Shown piece after piece: positions 56,111 to 64,000 of a DNA stretch of 64,000 nt. The notes under the pieces are model-generated. The model did no database searches, had not been told where the DNA came from, and was given only the letters and a program-made list of their open reading frames with translations. Every line of letters starts with the position of its first letter. The first letter of the stretch is position 1. Source of the stretch: Planctomycetota bacterium (GTDB lineage: Bacteria; Planctomycetota; PLA2). The DNA is taken from NCBI GenBank assembly GCA_021776785.1, contig JAJFFF010000033.1:1-64000 (forward strand), written 5' to 3'. A program made the position numbers and the translations under genes.

Positions 56111-58049
56111 GCCGATCCAACTGCTGCACGATCACGCGGCTTGAATCGATCGCCGGGAAGCGCTCCGGATGGCGCACGATCACACTGACGATGCCGCGCA
56201 CGATTTCGGCATACCCGCGCGCGTGCTCGCCCTCGCCGCCGAGGAACGAGCAGCAAACGCCAAGCGCTTGCCGCGGTGTCCGACCGTCGGTCATCGCCGC
56301 AAGTTGCGCGTTGCGCTCCAAAAACGACAAGATCTCGCGCTGACTAAACCCGCGCTCCACCGCAAGACGAAGATTGCGTAGCGGATGACGAGGAACCGGA
56401 AGATGGCGCTGCGCATCCACAAGGTGCGCCAACTCGTGGACCAACACTTCGTCCGCAAATCCAAGGGCCGCGGTGTACAGCAACCGATCCGCAACGCCGG
56501 CCGGATCATCGACGGCGCGCACGTCATCCCTTTGGCCGCGCACCAGAGCGAGTTGTCCCCGCCACCGCGCGTGCGTGCGCGCCAGGATCGCACGCCGCCG
56601 CCGTTGCTCGCCCTCCCACAACGCGGACGCATGCAGATCCACGAGGACGATGCCCGGCAACGCGAGTCCGGCCAGATCCCCGCCGCCGGCCCACTCCAGA
56701 TAGCCATCGACCAGGCGCCGGCCGATCCATGCGACCTCGCAGGACACCGTGTCCCCGCGGACCGTCCAGTCCCGGCGTGGCGTGCGGCGCTCGATTTCGG
56801 CCAAGAGCGCTTCCGGGGGGCCGCCACGACGGCGACCGAGGATTAGCAATAGGTTGTGCTGGGCGAGCGCGCGCACGAGCGGTTCGTCGGAATCGACAGA
56901 CGGATCGACGAGCTCGCCGATAAACGCAAAACTCTTGATTTTGCCGCGGGGCGCCAGTGCGACCCCGGTCGTCGTACGAAACAGGCCGCGCGCCCAATCG
57001 CGAAACTTCGCGAGCGAGTCCGCCTCGCCCGTCGCGGCATAGTGACGATAGCGCCCTTCGACACCGCGTCGAAACGCACGGACGAAGTTCGCAACCGCAG
57101 GCGCTTCCCGGCGCGCGCGCGCGATCGAAACTTCGGCCGCGGTCACACCCAGGGTGCGCGCGCGCTCGAACCACTCGTCGGCACGGGCCTTGTCGCCCAT
57201 CCGCGCGTGCAGTTCGGCCGCTTGCCACGCCGCCACACCGCCCAGCGCACCCGCGCGTTGTTCCAGCGCACGCGCCGCGCGCGTCATGCCTTGGCGGCCC
57301 ATGCGCTGCGCCACATCAAACAGCCGTCGTGCGATGCGTTGATCGGCGGGCGCACGCTCCCATGCCGCGAGCGCGTGCACGAGTGCCGCGTCCAAACGGC
57401 CCCGTCGATCTTCGAGCGCACTTCGCCAGAGGTGCGGCAACGGGTGGCCCGGGTCCGACCACGCGGCTGCCTCCAGCGCCACCTGCGCGCGACCCCGGGC
57501 GTCGCGCCCCGACGCTAACGGGACCGCGGCGAGTTGGGCCCAACTGGAACCGGGATCGAGTCGGACCGCGCGTTCGAGGTCGGCACGGCGACGGCGTGTG
57601 CTTCCCTCCCACAAACCGCGCCCCAGACTCCGCCAAGGCTCGGACTCCATCGCCACGAGTCGCTCACGCCGGGAGCCGTGCGGCAACAGACGCGCTCGAA
57701 CGTAAGCGCGGTGCGTTGGGTTGTCGGCATACAAACGCCGCATCTCGAACACGAGTCCGAGTTCTTCCATCACCGTCTGTAGCCCCACATGGGCCCGCAC
57801 CGACGCCGGGTCTTGTCGTAACGCTTCCTCGTACGCCGCCAAGGCTTCGTCAAACGCGCCGCGTCGGCGCAGCGCATCGGCCCGGGCCACGGCTGCCACC
57901 GCGGATGCCGAAGCCGCTGGTTCCGGTCGTAGGGCGGTCGTACTCCCGGAGCGGCACGCCATCACGGCCAGGAGCAGGGCAAATGTTGCGCGCACGCGAC
58001 ACAGTCTACGCCGAACGCACCGACGGCCTGGATCTGTGGGTGACGCCAT
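55971..58049 (-). CDS. TPR lipoprotein with HELAH zinc metallopeptidase motif
   Basis: The 692 residues have a lipobox near LLLAVMAC (Cys32). TPR-like helices fill about 45-300 (RRGAFDEALAAYEEALRQDPASVRAH, RADLERAVRLDPGSSW). The C-terminal region holds VLVHELAHLVDAQRHL (HExxH near residue 540) followed about 50 residues later by acidic candidates, consistent with a gluzincin-like fold. The product is likely an outer-membrane-facing protease on a scaffold. The final 140 bases run antisense to the end of the M24 gene, so both C-termini share DNA; the start could also be a GTG at 57995. Confidence 0.82.
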   Translation of the reverse strand: MASPTDPGRRCVRRRLCRVRATFALLLAVMACRSGSTTALRPEPAASASAVAAVARADALRRRGAFDEALAAYEEALRQDPASVRAHVGLQTVMEELGLVFEMRRLYADNPTHRAYVRARLLPHGSRRERLVAMESEPWRSLGRGLWEGSTRRRRADLERAVRLDPGSSWAQLAAVPLASGRDARGRAQVALEAAAWSDPGHPLPHLWRSALEDRRGRLDAALVHALAAWERAPADQRIARRLFDVAQRMGRQGMTRAARALEQRAGALGGVAAWQAAELHARMGDKARADEWFERARTLGVTAAEVSIARARREAPAVANFVRAFRRGVEGRYRHYAATGEADSLAKFRDWARGLFRTTTGVALAPRGKIKSFAFIGELVDPSVDSDEPLVRALAQHNLLLILGRRRGGPPEALLAEIERRTPRRDWTVRGDTVSCEVAWIGRRLVDGYLEWAGGGDLAGLALPGIVLVDLHASALWEGEQRRRRAILARTHARWRGQLALVRGQRDDVRAVDDPAGVADRLLYTAALGFADEVLVHELAHLVDAQRHLPVPRHPLRNLRLAVERGFSQREILSFLERNAQLAAMTDGRTPRQALGVCCSFLGGEGEHARGYAEIVRGIVSVIVRHPERFPAIDSSRVIVQQLDRLTDRQIRSAAQALARRWGLGANAQPMLQPRAPSAEANPSAPGTRPS

Positions 58050-58160
58050 CGCCGACGCGCCGGATACTAATACGACAACGCTGGATGCACCGGCGACGCG
58101 GCTAGGCGAACCATCGCGGTTTCTCGTTTGGCCCGTAGGGGAATCGAGCGTTGTCGTGAG

Positions 58161-58176
58161 GGCGCCTTCGGGCGCC
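58161..58176. other. GC-rich hairpin with TTCG loop
   Basis: GGCGCC-TTCG-GGCGCC forms a 6-bp stem with a stable UUCG-type tetraloop, 62 bases upstream of the small gene at 58238. No U-tract follows. It could be an end-protecting or leader structure. Confidence 0.45.
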
Positions 58177-58237
58177 GTGGCTGCGACTTGTTCCCGGCGT
58201 ACTCACACCAACAAGACTGACAACAAAGGAGAGTGAC

Positions 58238-58459
58238 ATGAACCCGGGACCGATGGACGAACCCGTCGCGATGGCCTGCGAAGCCCAACGCCTCCACTGG
58301 GACAAAATTGGCAAGCTCTGGGTATGCGATGGATGCGGGTCCTCGCTGTCCTACGAAGCGTGGAACTGCGGGCGCCCCATCGAATGCCGATCCGACGGAC
58401 TCCCCCGCAAACGCTCGATGGCATTTCGGCCGCTGTACTGGCGCAAGCGCCCGCTCTAA
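58238..58459 (+). CDS. Small zinc-ribbon-like protein, 73 residues
   Basis: A strong ribosome binding site, AAAGGAG 7 bases before the ATG, decides the start. The product contains CDGCG then WNCG and IEC, a CxxC plus two further Cys spacing consistent with a zinc-binding ribbon, and a basic C-terminus (RKRSMAFRPLYWRKRPL). It is isolated between the metalloprotease (-) and lexA (-). The family is unknown to me. Confidence 0.7.
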   Translation: MNPGPMDEPVAMACEAQRLHWDKIGKLWVCDGCGSSLSYEAWNCGRPIECRSDGLPRKRSMAFRPLYWRKRPL

Positions 58460-58537
58460 GTCGTCGCGCAGCGTCGGGAGTGCGGGGAGCATCTGGGAGC
58501 CCCGGGGATCATCGGGGAGCGTTCCAGGCCAGGCGCT

Positions 58538-59140
58538 TTACGTGCGGCGGATCACGCCGCGCAAGACACCGCGAATCCCGATCGCTTGCTCGGGAAGAAC
58601 CCGTGGCTCCATTGTCCCGTTAGCCGGCTGCAAACGAATCTTCCCGGCGGCCTCGCGATAAAGACGCTTGAGTGTGACCTCGTCATCGACAACGGCCACC
58701 ACGGTTTCCCCGTCACGCGCCGTGCGCGTGCTCTCGATCAAGACGAGATCGCCATCGCAAATGTGATCATCAATCATCGAGTCGCCACGAACGCGCAGTA
58801 AGTACGAACCCTCGGTCACACCGAGAAAATCTTGAAGCTCGACGTCTTCGCGATCGGCGACTTCTAGAATCGGCTGCCCCGCCGCGATCGTTCCCTGAAG
58901 CGGAATCCCTTTCGACGGAGCGAAGTCACGATCGAGAATCTCGATCGCACGGCTCTCCCGCGCCTTGCGCCGAATCGCCCCTTTTCGCTCCAGCGCCCTC
59001 AAATGGTCCAGAACCGAAACGCGGGAAATGCCACCCAATTCGCCGCCGATCTCTTCCAGCGTCGGCGCAATGCCACGCTCCTGCTGCGTGCGGCGGATGA
59101 AGTCCAAGACTTCGTGTTGACGGGCGGTATAGGTCGGCAT
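58538..59140 (-). CDS. lexA: SOS-response repressor LexA
   Basis: Transcriptional repressor that self-cleaves on RecA activation. Start at 59140 (MPTYTARQHEVLDFI, behind AAAGGACCGTCAAGAG); a longer in-frame reading to 59296 lacks any conserved leader. Winged helix-turn-helix about 1-65 (APTLEEIGGELGGISRVSVL). The cleavage site is Ala87-Gly88 (TIAAGQP), catalytic Ser121 (GDSMIDD) and Lys158 (TLKRLY) are present. The 200 residues are the family norm. A palindrome CCATCGATGG at 59171-59180, 31 bases upstream, is a possible but unproven autoregulatory site. Confidence 0.95.
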   Translation of the reverse strand: MPTYTARQHEVLDFIRRTQQERGIAPTLEEIGGELGGISRVSVLDHLRALERKGAIRRKARESRAIEILDRDFAPSKGIPLQGTIAAGQPILEVADREDVELQDFLGVTEGSYLLRVRGDSMIDDHICDGDLVLIESTRTARDGETVVAVVDDEVTLKRLYREAAGKIRLQPANGTMEPRVLPEQAIGIRGVLRGVIRRT

Positions 59141-59321
59141 CTCTTGACGGTCCTTTGTGGGCGCGCGTGCCCATCGATGGAAAACAGCGCGCGCCCGAAA
59201 TCGACGCTTCTGGAAACTTAAAACAAGATCGCGAACAGATAGATCGCCACCATCCCCAACACCACAGGAAGGTCGGTCAAAATCCGTGCGCGCCACACCA
59301 CGTGGTTCACTACGTGCCCGC

Positions 59322-59357
59322 CCGCTTGGATATCCGCTTGGACGTCCGCTTGGAAAC
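59322..59357. repeat. 12-bp tandem repeat, three copies
   Basis: The unit CCGCTTGGA followed by three variable bases (TAT, CGT, AAC) is repeated three times without interruption. Confidence 0.75.
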
Positions 59358-59432
59358 CTGCGCGGTGTCGTGCGTTCTTGTCGTCGGCGATCGCCACGCG
59401 AGAGCCTGGAAAGGACGCCCTAAACAACGGAA

Positions 59433-59519
59433 TGCTACTGCTGGCCGCGCTACTGCTGGCCGTGCTACTGCTGGCCATGCTACTGCTGGCCGTGCTACTG
59501 CTGGCCGTGCTAGTGCTGG
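59433..59519. repeat. 15-bp tandem repeat, nearly six copies
   Basis: The unit TGCTACTGCTGGCCG is repeated with one-base variants (for example CGCTACTGCTGGCCG and a TGGCCA ending). The period is a multiple of three, so copy-number change would not shift a reading frame. Confidence 0.9.
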
Positions 59520-59806
59520 ATCGGGTGCGGGTGCCGGTGCGGGTGCGCGTGCTGAACGGGGACGTGCGAGCCCTCCCGCCGCGGGTGCGAGCGGGAGAGC
59601 TTTTCGCATCGTTTTGAACCCGCTGAGAATTGGTCGGGTGCGACTCGATGGCACGCACGCTCGCAACGCTGAAACTGGTCTCAGGCTGCGCGCGGACTTC
59701 ACCTCGGCCGACCACGTTTTGATACGAATCCACAGCTCCCGGCGACAGGGACGTGACCTCGGATCGGGCTGAATTGGATTCGCGAGTTTGGATGATTCTC
59801 AGCATC

Positions 59807-59872
59807 TGGTTCTTTGTTTCTGGTTCCGTTTGGTTCTTCTGGTTCTGGTTCTTCTGGTTCTTCTGGTTTTGG
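59807..59872. repeat. GGTTCTTCT-type microsatellite
   Basis: Irregular repeats of GGTTCT and GGTTCTTCT, such as GGTTCTTCTGGTTCTGG, run for about 66 bases and are strongly pyrimidine-rich on the plus strand apart from the GG steps. Confidence 0.8.
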
Positions 59873-59910
59873 CTTGTTTGCCGGCTATCTCGCCGGCTCT
59901 CTTCTTTTCT

Positions 59911-59949
59911 CGTTCTTTTGTCCCGTTCTTTTGTCTCGTTCTTTTGTCT
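59911..59949. repeat. 13-bp tandem repeat, three copies
   Basis: CGTTCTTTTGTCC is followed by two copies of CGTTCTTTTGTCT. The period is not a multiple of three, unlike the 15-bp repeat nearby. Confidence 0.85.
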
Positions 59950-60038
59950 CGTTGGTATCGCGGGTGGGAACTCCCGGACGTAGGTGGGAGGACGGCCTGC
60001 GGGTATGTGAGGCTTGCCGGGAGCCCCGACCCTCGATA

Positions 60039-60106
60039 CCTAACGGATGTTATCCCTAACTACGGACTAACATAGCCCGTTCCATTAGGGGTTTGTTAGG
60101 TTTTTT
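60039..60106 (+). terminator. Terminator-like or alternative-fold structure ending in T6
   Basis: CCTAAC (60039-60044) can pair with GTTAGG (60095-60100), which is followed immediately by TTTTTT. Inside, ATGTTA (60047-60052) pairs with TAACAT (60068-60073). A competing pairing, CCCTAA (60054-60059) with TTAGGG (60085-60090), is also possible. The T-run faces the plus strand, though no clear plus-strand gene precedes it. Confidence 0.45.
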
Positions 60107-60152
60107 GGGCGAATCGAGGACCGATTGGCCTAAGTGCTTGCCTGGGAGGCAG

Positions 60153-61142
60153 CTACGGTCGCGAAAAAACTTCGAGGTCGAACGACGAAGTCTCTTCGCC
60201 GCGGCGGATCTTGACCGACATCTTGCCGCCGACCCCTGTGGACTCCACCGCTTCGCGCAGTTGAGCGATCGTCGCCGCCGCGCCCTCGTTGAGCATGATC
60301 AAGCGATCGCCCGGCAGAAAGCCCGCAGCAGCCGCAGGGCTCCCCGGTGTCGTGCCCGTCACCTTGAGCGAGTCCTTGACCTCAACCACGTGCAACCCGA
60401 TCCACGGACGCCCCACGGGTCGACCGGCTCGCAGCGCGGGCAGGGCCCGCATCAGAACGCGGGCGGGGACGGCGAACCCGATGCCCTCGTGGCCGCCGCT
60501 CTTGGTCAAAATCGCCGTCACCAGCCCCACCACCTCGCCGCGGACGTTCACCAACGCGCCGCCGGACGAGCCGGGGTTGATGGCGGCATCGGTCTGCAGG
60601 AGCGGCGCCGCATTGTCTTTCACAACATGGCGACGATCACGTGCCGAGAGGACGCCGCGCGTGACCGTCACGCCGACGCCGTAGGGATTGCCGAGCGCAA
60701 GCAACTCTTCGCCGAGCTCGAGTGCTGTGTCCCGTCCAAACGTCGCCGGTACGAAAGCGCGCCCGGGTTCAAGGGCGCGAACGAGCGCGAGATCGAGCGA
60801 CTTCTCGGACGCGATCACCTTGCCGGGGACCTCGTGGCCGTCGTTGAGCACGATCGAAAGCGCCGTCGCGCCCTCCACCACATGCAGGGCGGTCAGCAGG
60901 TGCCCGTCCGCGGAGACGAACACGCCGGCACCGTACCCGTCGCGCTTCTTGCCGAACGCGCGAATCGAACAGACCGACGGCATGGCCCGCGCCGCAGCGC
61001 GCGCACGGGTCTTCGAGACGGCCATCGCCTGCTCGAGTTCCTCAAGCACGGAGTCGTGCGTCGCCTCACCGCGATCGGTGACAGCTAAGACGAGCAACCC
61101 TCCCAAAAGGAGCGTTGCGAGATATCGACGCACGTCGGCCAC
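60153..61142 (-). CDS. HtrA/DegP-like serine protease with PDZ domain
   Basis: Periplasmic quality-control protease. The start is set at GTG 61142 behind AGAGGATTTTCCCC, giving a signal helix (YLATLLLGGLLVLAV); a TTG at 61187 is in frame. The 329 residues carry the triad H87 (TALHVVEG), D117 (SLDLALVR) and S193 (NPGSSGGAL). One PDZ domain follows at about 245-325 (KVTGTTPGSPAAAAGFLPGDRL). It is downstream of the NtrB/NtrC-like pair on the same strand (117-base gap), so it may belong to their regulon. Confidence 0.92.
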   Translation of the reverse strand: MADVRRYLATLLLGGLLVLAVTDRGEATHDSVLEELEQAMAVSKTRARAAARAMPSVCSIRAFGKKRDGYGAGVFVSADGHLLTALHVVEGATALSIVLNDGHEVPGKVIASEKSLDLALVRALEPGRAFVPATFGRDTALELGEELLALGNPYGVGVTVTRGVLSARDRRHVVKDNAAPLLQTDAAINPGSSGGALVNVRGEVVGLVTAILTKSGGHEGIGFAVPARVLMRALPALRAGRPVGRPWIGLHVVEVKDSLKVTGTTPGSPAAAAGFLPGDRLIMLNEGAAATIAQLREAVESTGVGGKMSVKIRRGEETSSFDLEVFSRP

Positions 61143-61259
61143 GGGGAAAATCCTCTCACGCGGCGTGCCGACCGCGCTATCCCCCAAAACCTAGGGGGTA
61201 AACCCCGGTTTCACCCCCAGAGAGACGGATTGTGTGGCGTTTCGTGGACGGCCCTGTCG

Positions 61260-62605
<1,346 letters not shown>

Positions 62606-62609
<4 letters not shown>

Positions 62610-63706
62610 GCGTTGCTCCCGGCGACCGTCGGCCCCGAGTCCATCGAGGACGGCGGCCCGTCGTACGGCAGGAAAAACGCAAACGTCGCGCCGTGGCCCG
62701 GCTTGCTGTTGACCGCCATGCGACCCCCGTGCTCCTCGACAATCCGGTTTGCAATCGGCAGGCCAAGGCCCGTCCCGCCCGCTTTGGTCGTGTAAAAGAT
62801 CTCGAAGATGTGACGCGACTGGTTCGGATCAATGCCCGGCCCGTCGTCCCCGATTTCGAGCAGACACCGCCGCGTCTCGTCCCGACTGCGGCAGACGATC
62901 GAACCCTCGCGCCCCGTCACCTGCACCGCGTTGAGCAACACGTTGTAGATGGCGCGCTGCAATCGATCACGGTCCATGCGGATCGGGCGCGACGACTGCA
63001 GATCGATGTCCACCCGCAGGTCCTTCTCCTGAATCTGCGCATCCAACAGATCCAGTGCCGCGCGGACGACGTGGTTAATCGACCCCAGCTCCAGTCGCAG
63101 CGCGGGCGGACGTGAATACTGCACAAAGTCGCGCACAACGCCGTCTAAACGCTTGATCTCGCGCTGCACGGTCGTGGCGGTTTTCTCAAGCCGCGGCTTG
63201 TCCGGCGGATCTTTCGCCAAGCCTTCGCGCAACAACTGCATGTTCATGTGGATCGAATTCAGCGGGTTTCGGATCTCGTGCGCCACGCTGTCGCCCAAGT
63301 TCGCGATCGCTTGCGTGCGCGCTTGGCGCAGAAGGCGCGCTTCCAAACCGACGGCTTCCGTAACGTCGTCTAACGTGAGCAAGGCGAGCGGACTCGCCAC
63401 GTCGGCGTCGGCGAGCGGACCCAATCGACAGTCGACGTGCAGGCTCGGCCCCAGCTCGTAGCGCGCAATGCGCAACGTCCGTCCACGGTCAATCGCGTTG
63501 CGGGCGGCCTGCGACCAGTCGACCTCTTCGGCGAGCGCGGGCAAAGCGTCCGCCAAACTGCGCCCGACCAGCGCGTCCGGTTCCGATCCGCAGACCAGAG
63601 CCAGCGCGCGGTTCGCGAACACAATGTCCGCCGCGTCGTTCACAAGGGCCACGCCGCGCTCCAGCGTATCGAGAACGCGCCGCCAAACGTCTGTTAGGGG
63701 ATCCAA
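62606..63706 (-). CDS. PAS-domain sensor histidine kinase (NtrB-like)
   Basis: The 366 residues, from a TTG at 63706, have an N-terminal PAS domain (about 10-118), H-box AHEIRNPLNS with H143, and HATPase motifs (NVLLNAVQ, DDGPGID, TGLGLPIANRIVEEHGG). No membrane helix, so it senses a cytoplasmic signal or a partner. Overlap with the regulator gene marks them as a cognate pair. Confidence 0.94.
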
Positions 63707-63814
63707 CGCGCCCTATGCTATCCCGCGCCGCAGCCAACCCCAACACCGCGACCGCGCGCCGCGCGCCACGCGACGTTCGAACGCGGATCGTCGTTCTCGT
63801 GGAAAAGGGGCGTT

Positions 63815-64000
63815 TTAGCGGGAAGGGCCCCAGAGAGCACGCCACTTCGCGACCGCGGGTGCGCGACGCTTGGCGGACCGGTCCGCGCGATAGCCAAAAA
63901 AGCTCGTCGAGATGCGACGCAATGCGGACACCGCCGCTTGCCGCACCGGACGGTTTTCGTCTTCCAATAAATCGACCAAACGCGGCGCGTGCTCCGTCAG
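63815..64000 (-). CDS. 3' end of a HEAT-repeat protein running off the window
   Basis: Reading leftward from 64000, 61 codons end in TAA (63815-63817). The peptide LVDLLEDENRPVRQAAVSA is a clear HEAT repeat helix pair, followed by FFGYRAD and AVAKWRALWG, a Tyr/Trp-rich ending seen in HEAT proteins of planctomycete-type genomes. The start is outside the window. It is 108 bases upstream of the histidine kinase. Confidence 0.75.
   Translation of the reverse strand: MTEHAPRLVDLLEDENRPVRQAAVSALRRISTSFFGYRADRSAKRRAPAVAKWRALWGPSR

Larger units (their letters stand above)
59141..60152. other. Gene-poor region with simple-sequence repeats
   Basis: About 1 kb between the start of lexA and the end of htrA has no convincing gene. 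It contains four unrelated tandem repeats and, at its right end, a terminator-like fold. Frames through the repeats give low-complexity peptides (Ser/Ala on one strand, Leu/Phe/Trp on the other), a sign of noncoding sequence. The minus-strand frame 59218-59805 ends in a plausible membrane helix (LPVVLGMVAIYLFAILF) and is the best coding candidate, but has no supporting homology or good start. Confidence 0.6.

Noticed and set aside
59171-59180. Palindrome CCATCGATGG as LexA operator
   Set aside because: A 10-bp palindrome 31 bases upstream of lexA is suggestive, but no second copy is seen before another gene and it matches no operator type I can name with confidence.
59218-59805. Minus-strand ORF of 195 codons with a hydrophobic C-terminus
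   Set aside because: Most of it is translation of a tandem repeat (Ser/Ala runs); there is no ribosome binding site or recognisable family, so it is only noted in the intergenic entry.
59753-60075. Plus-strand Phe/Trp/Leu-rich ORFs
   Set aside because: They are the translation of GGTTCTTCT and CGTTCTTTTGTCT microsatellites.

Overview
The window is about 64 kb of GC-rich, densely coding bacterial chromosome. No rRNA, tRNA, CRISPR array or complete insertion sequence is visible. The cell is Gram-negative (diderm): there is an Mla-type lipid transport operon, many lipoproteins, a PBP4-type carboxypeptidase and an HtrA protease. Several features together point to a Planctomycetota-like lineage: a double-length tandem UvrA, a Ser/Thr kinase with an FGE-sulfatase-like domain coupled to an ECF sigma factor, an ECF sigma factor fused through a membrane segment to secreted beta domains, a DUF1501-like Tat protein beside a PSD1-type haem protein, a PNGase F-like protein with a PDZ domain, and HEAT and TPR proteins. 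This placement is inference from gene content; a related deep-branching phylum remains possible.

Layout. 1-429: three tandem copies of a short inverted-repeat element, ending on the uvrA stop codon. 426-11757 (-): tandem uvrA, then aroA, a TPR protein, a small lipoprotein, a PBP4-like carboxypeptidase and an inositol-monophosphatase-like gene. 11804-13381 (+): purC and purE, each followed by a copy of the element. 13596-16646 (-): a three-gene operon of secreted or anchored proteins of unknown role. 17283-24804 (+): three large lipoproteins, one a beta-propeller/dihaem-peroxidase fusion. 24805-29013 (-): secreted TPR-like protein, kinase and ECF sigma factor. 29090-33650: DinB-like protein, PNGase F/PDZ protein and an ECF fusion protein. 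33769-40630 (-): PSD1-like haem protein, DUF1501-like Tat protein, ten-haem cytochrome with LVIVD repeats, and an eight-EF-hand protein. 40694-45390 (-): sucC, sucD, a lipoprotein and a hybrid histidine kinase. 45575-50527: lipoprotein (-), then a lipoprotein-mlaE-mlaF-mlaD operon (+). 50802-51859 (-): riboflavin synthase and a small secreted protein. 52164-56110 (+): trmD, rplS, yraN, ptsN and an M24 peptidase. 55971-58049 (-): a HELAH metalloprotease lipoprotein overlapping the M24 gene tail to tail. 58238-59140: small zinc-ribbon gene and lexA. 59141-60152: a gene-poor kilobase with four simple-sequence repeats and a terminator-like fold. 60153-63706 (-): NtrB-like kinase, NtrC-like activator and HtrA protease. 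63815-64000 (-): the end of a HEAT-repeat gene.

The housekeeping genes (purine, shikimate, riboflavin, TCA cycle, translation, SOS) are interleaved with lineage-specific envelope and signalling genes. Many pairs overlap by ATGA-type stop/start junctions, so translational coupling is widespread. The most unusual item is the CTAG-bounded repeat family, which sits exactly on gene stop codons and carries an internal hairpin kept by compensatory changes. Other candidates for new biology are the aromatic-proline-repeat lipoprotein leading the Mla operon, the haem/EF-hand electron-transfer locus, and the kinase/ECF pair.
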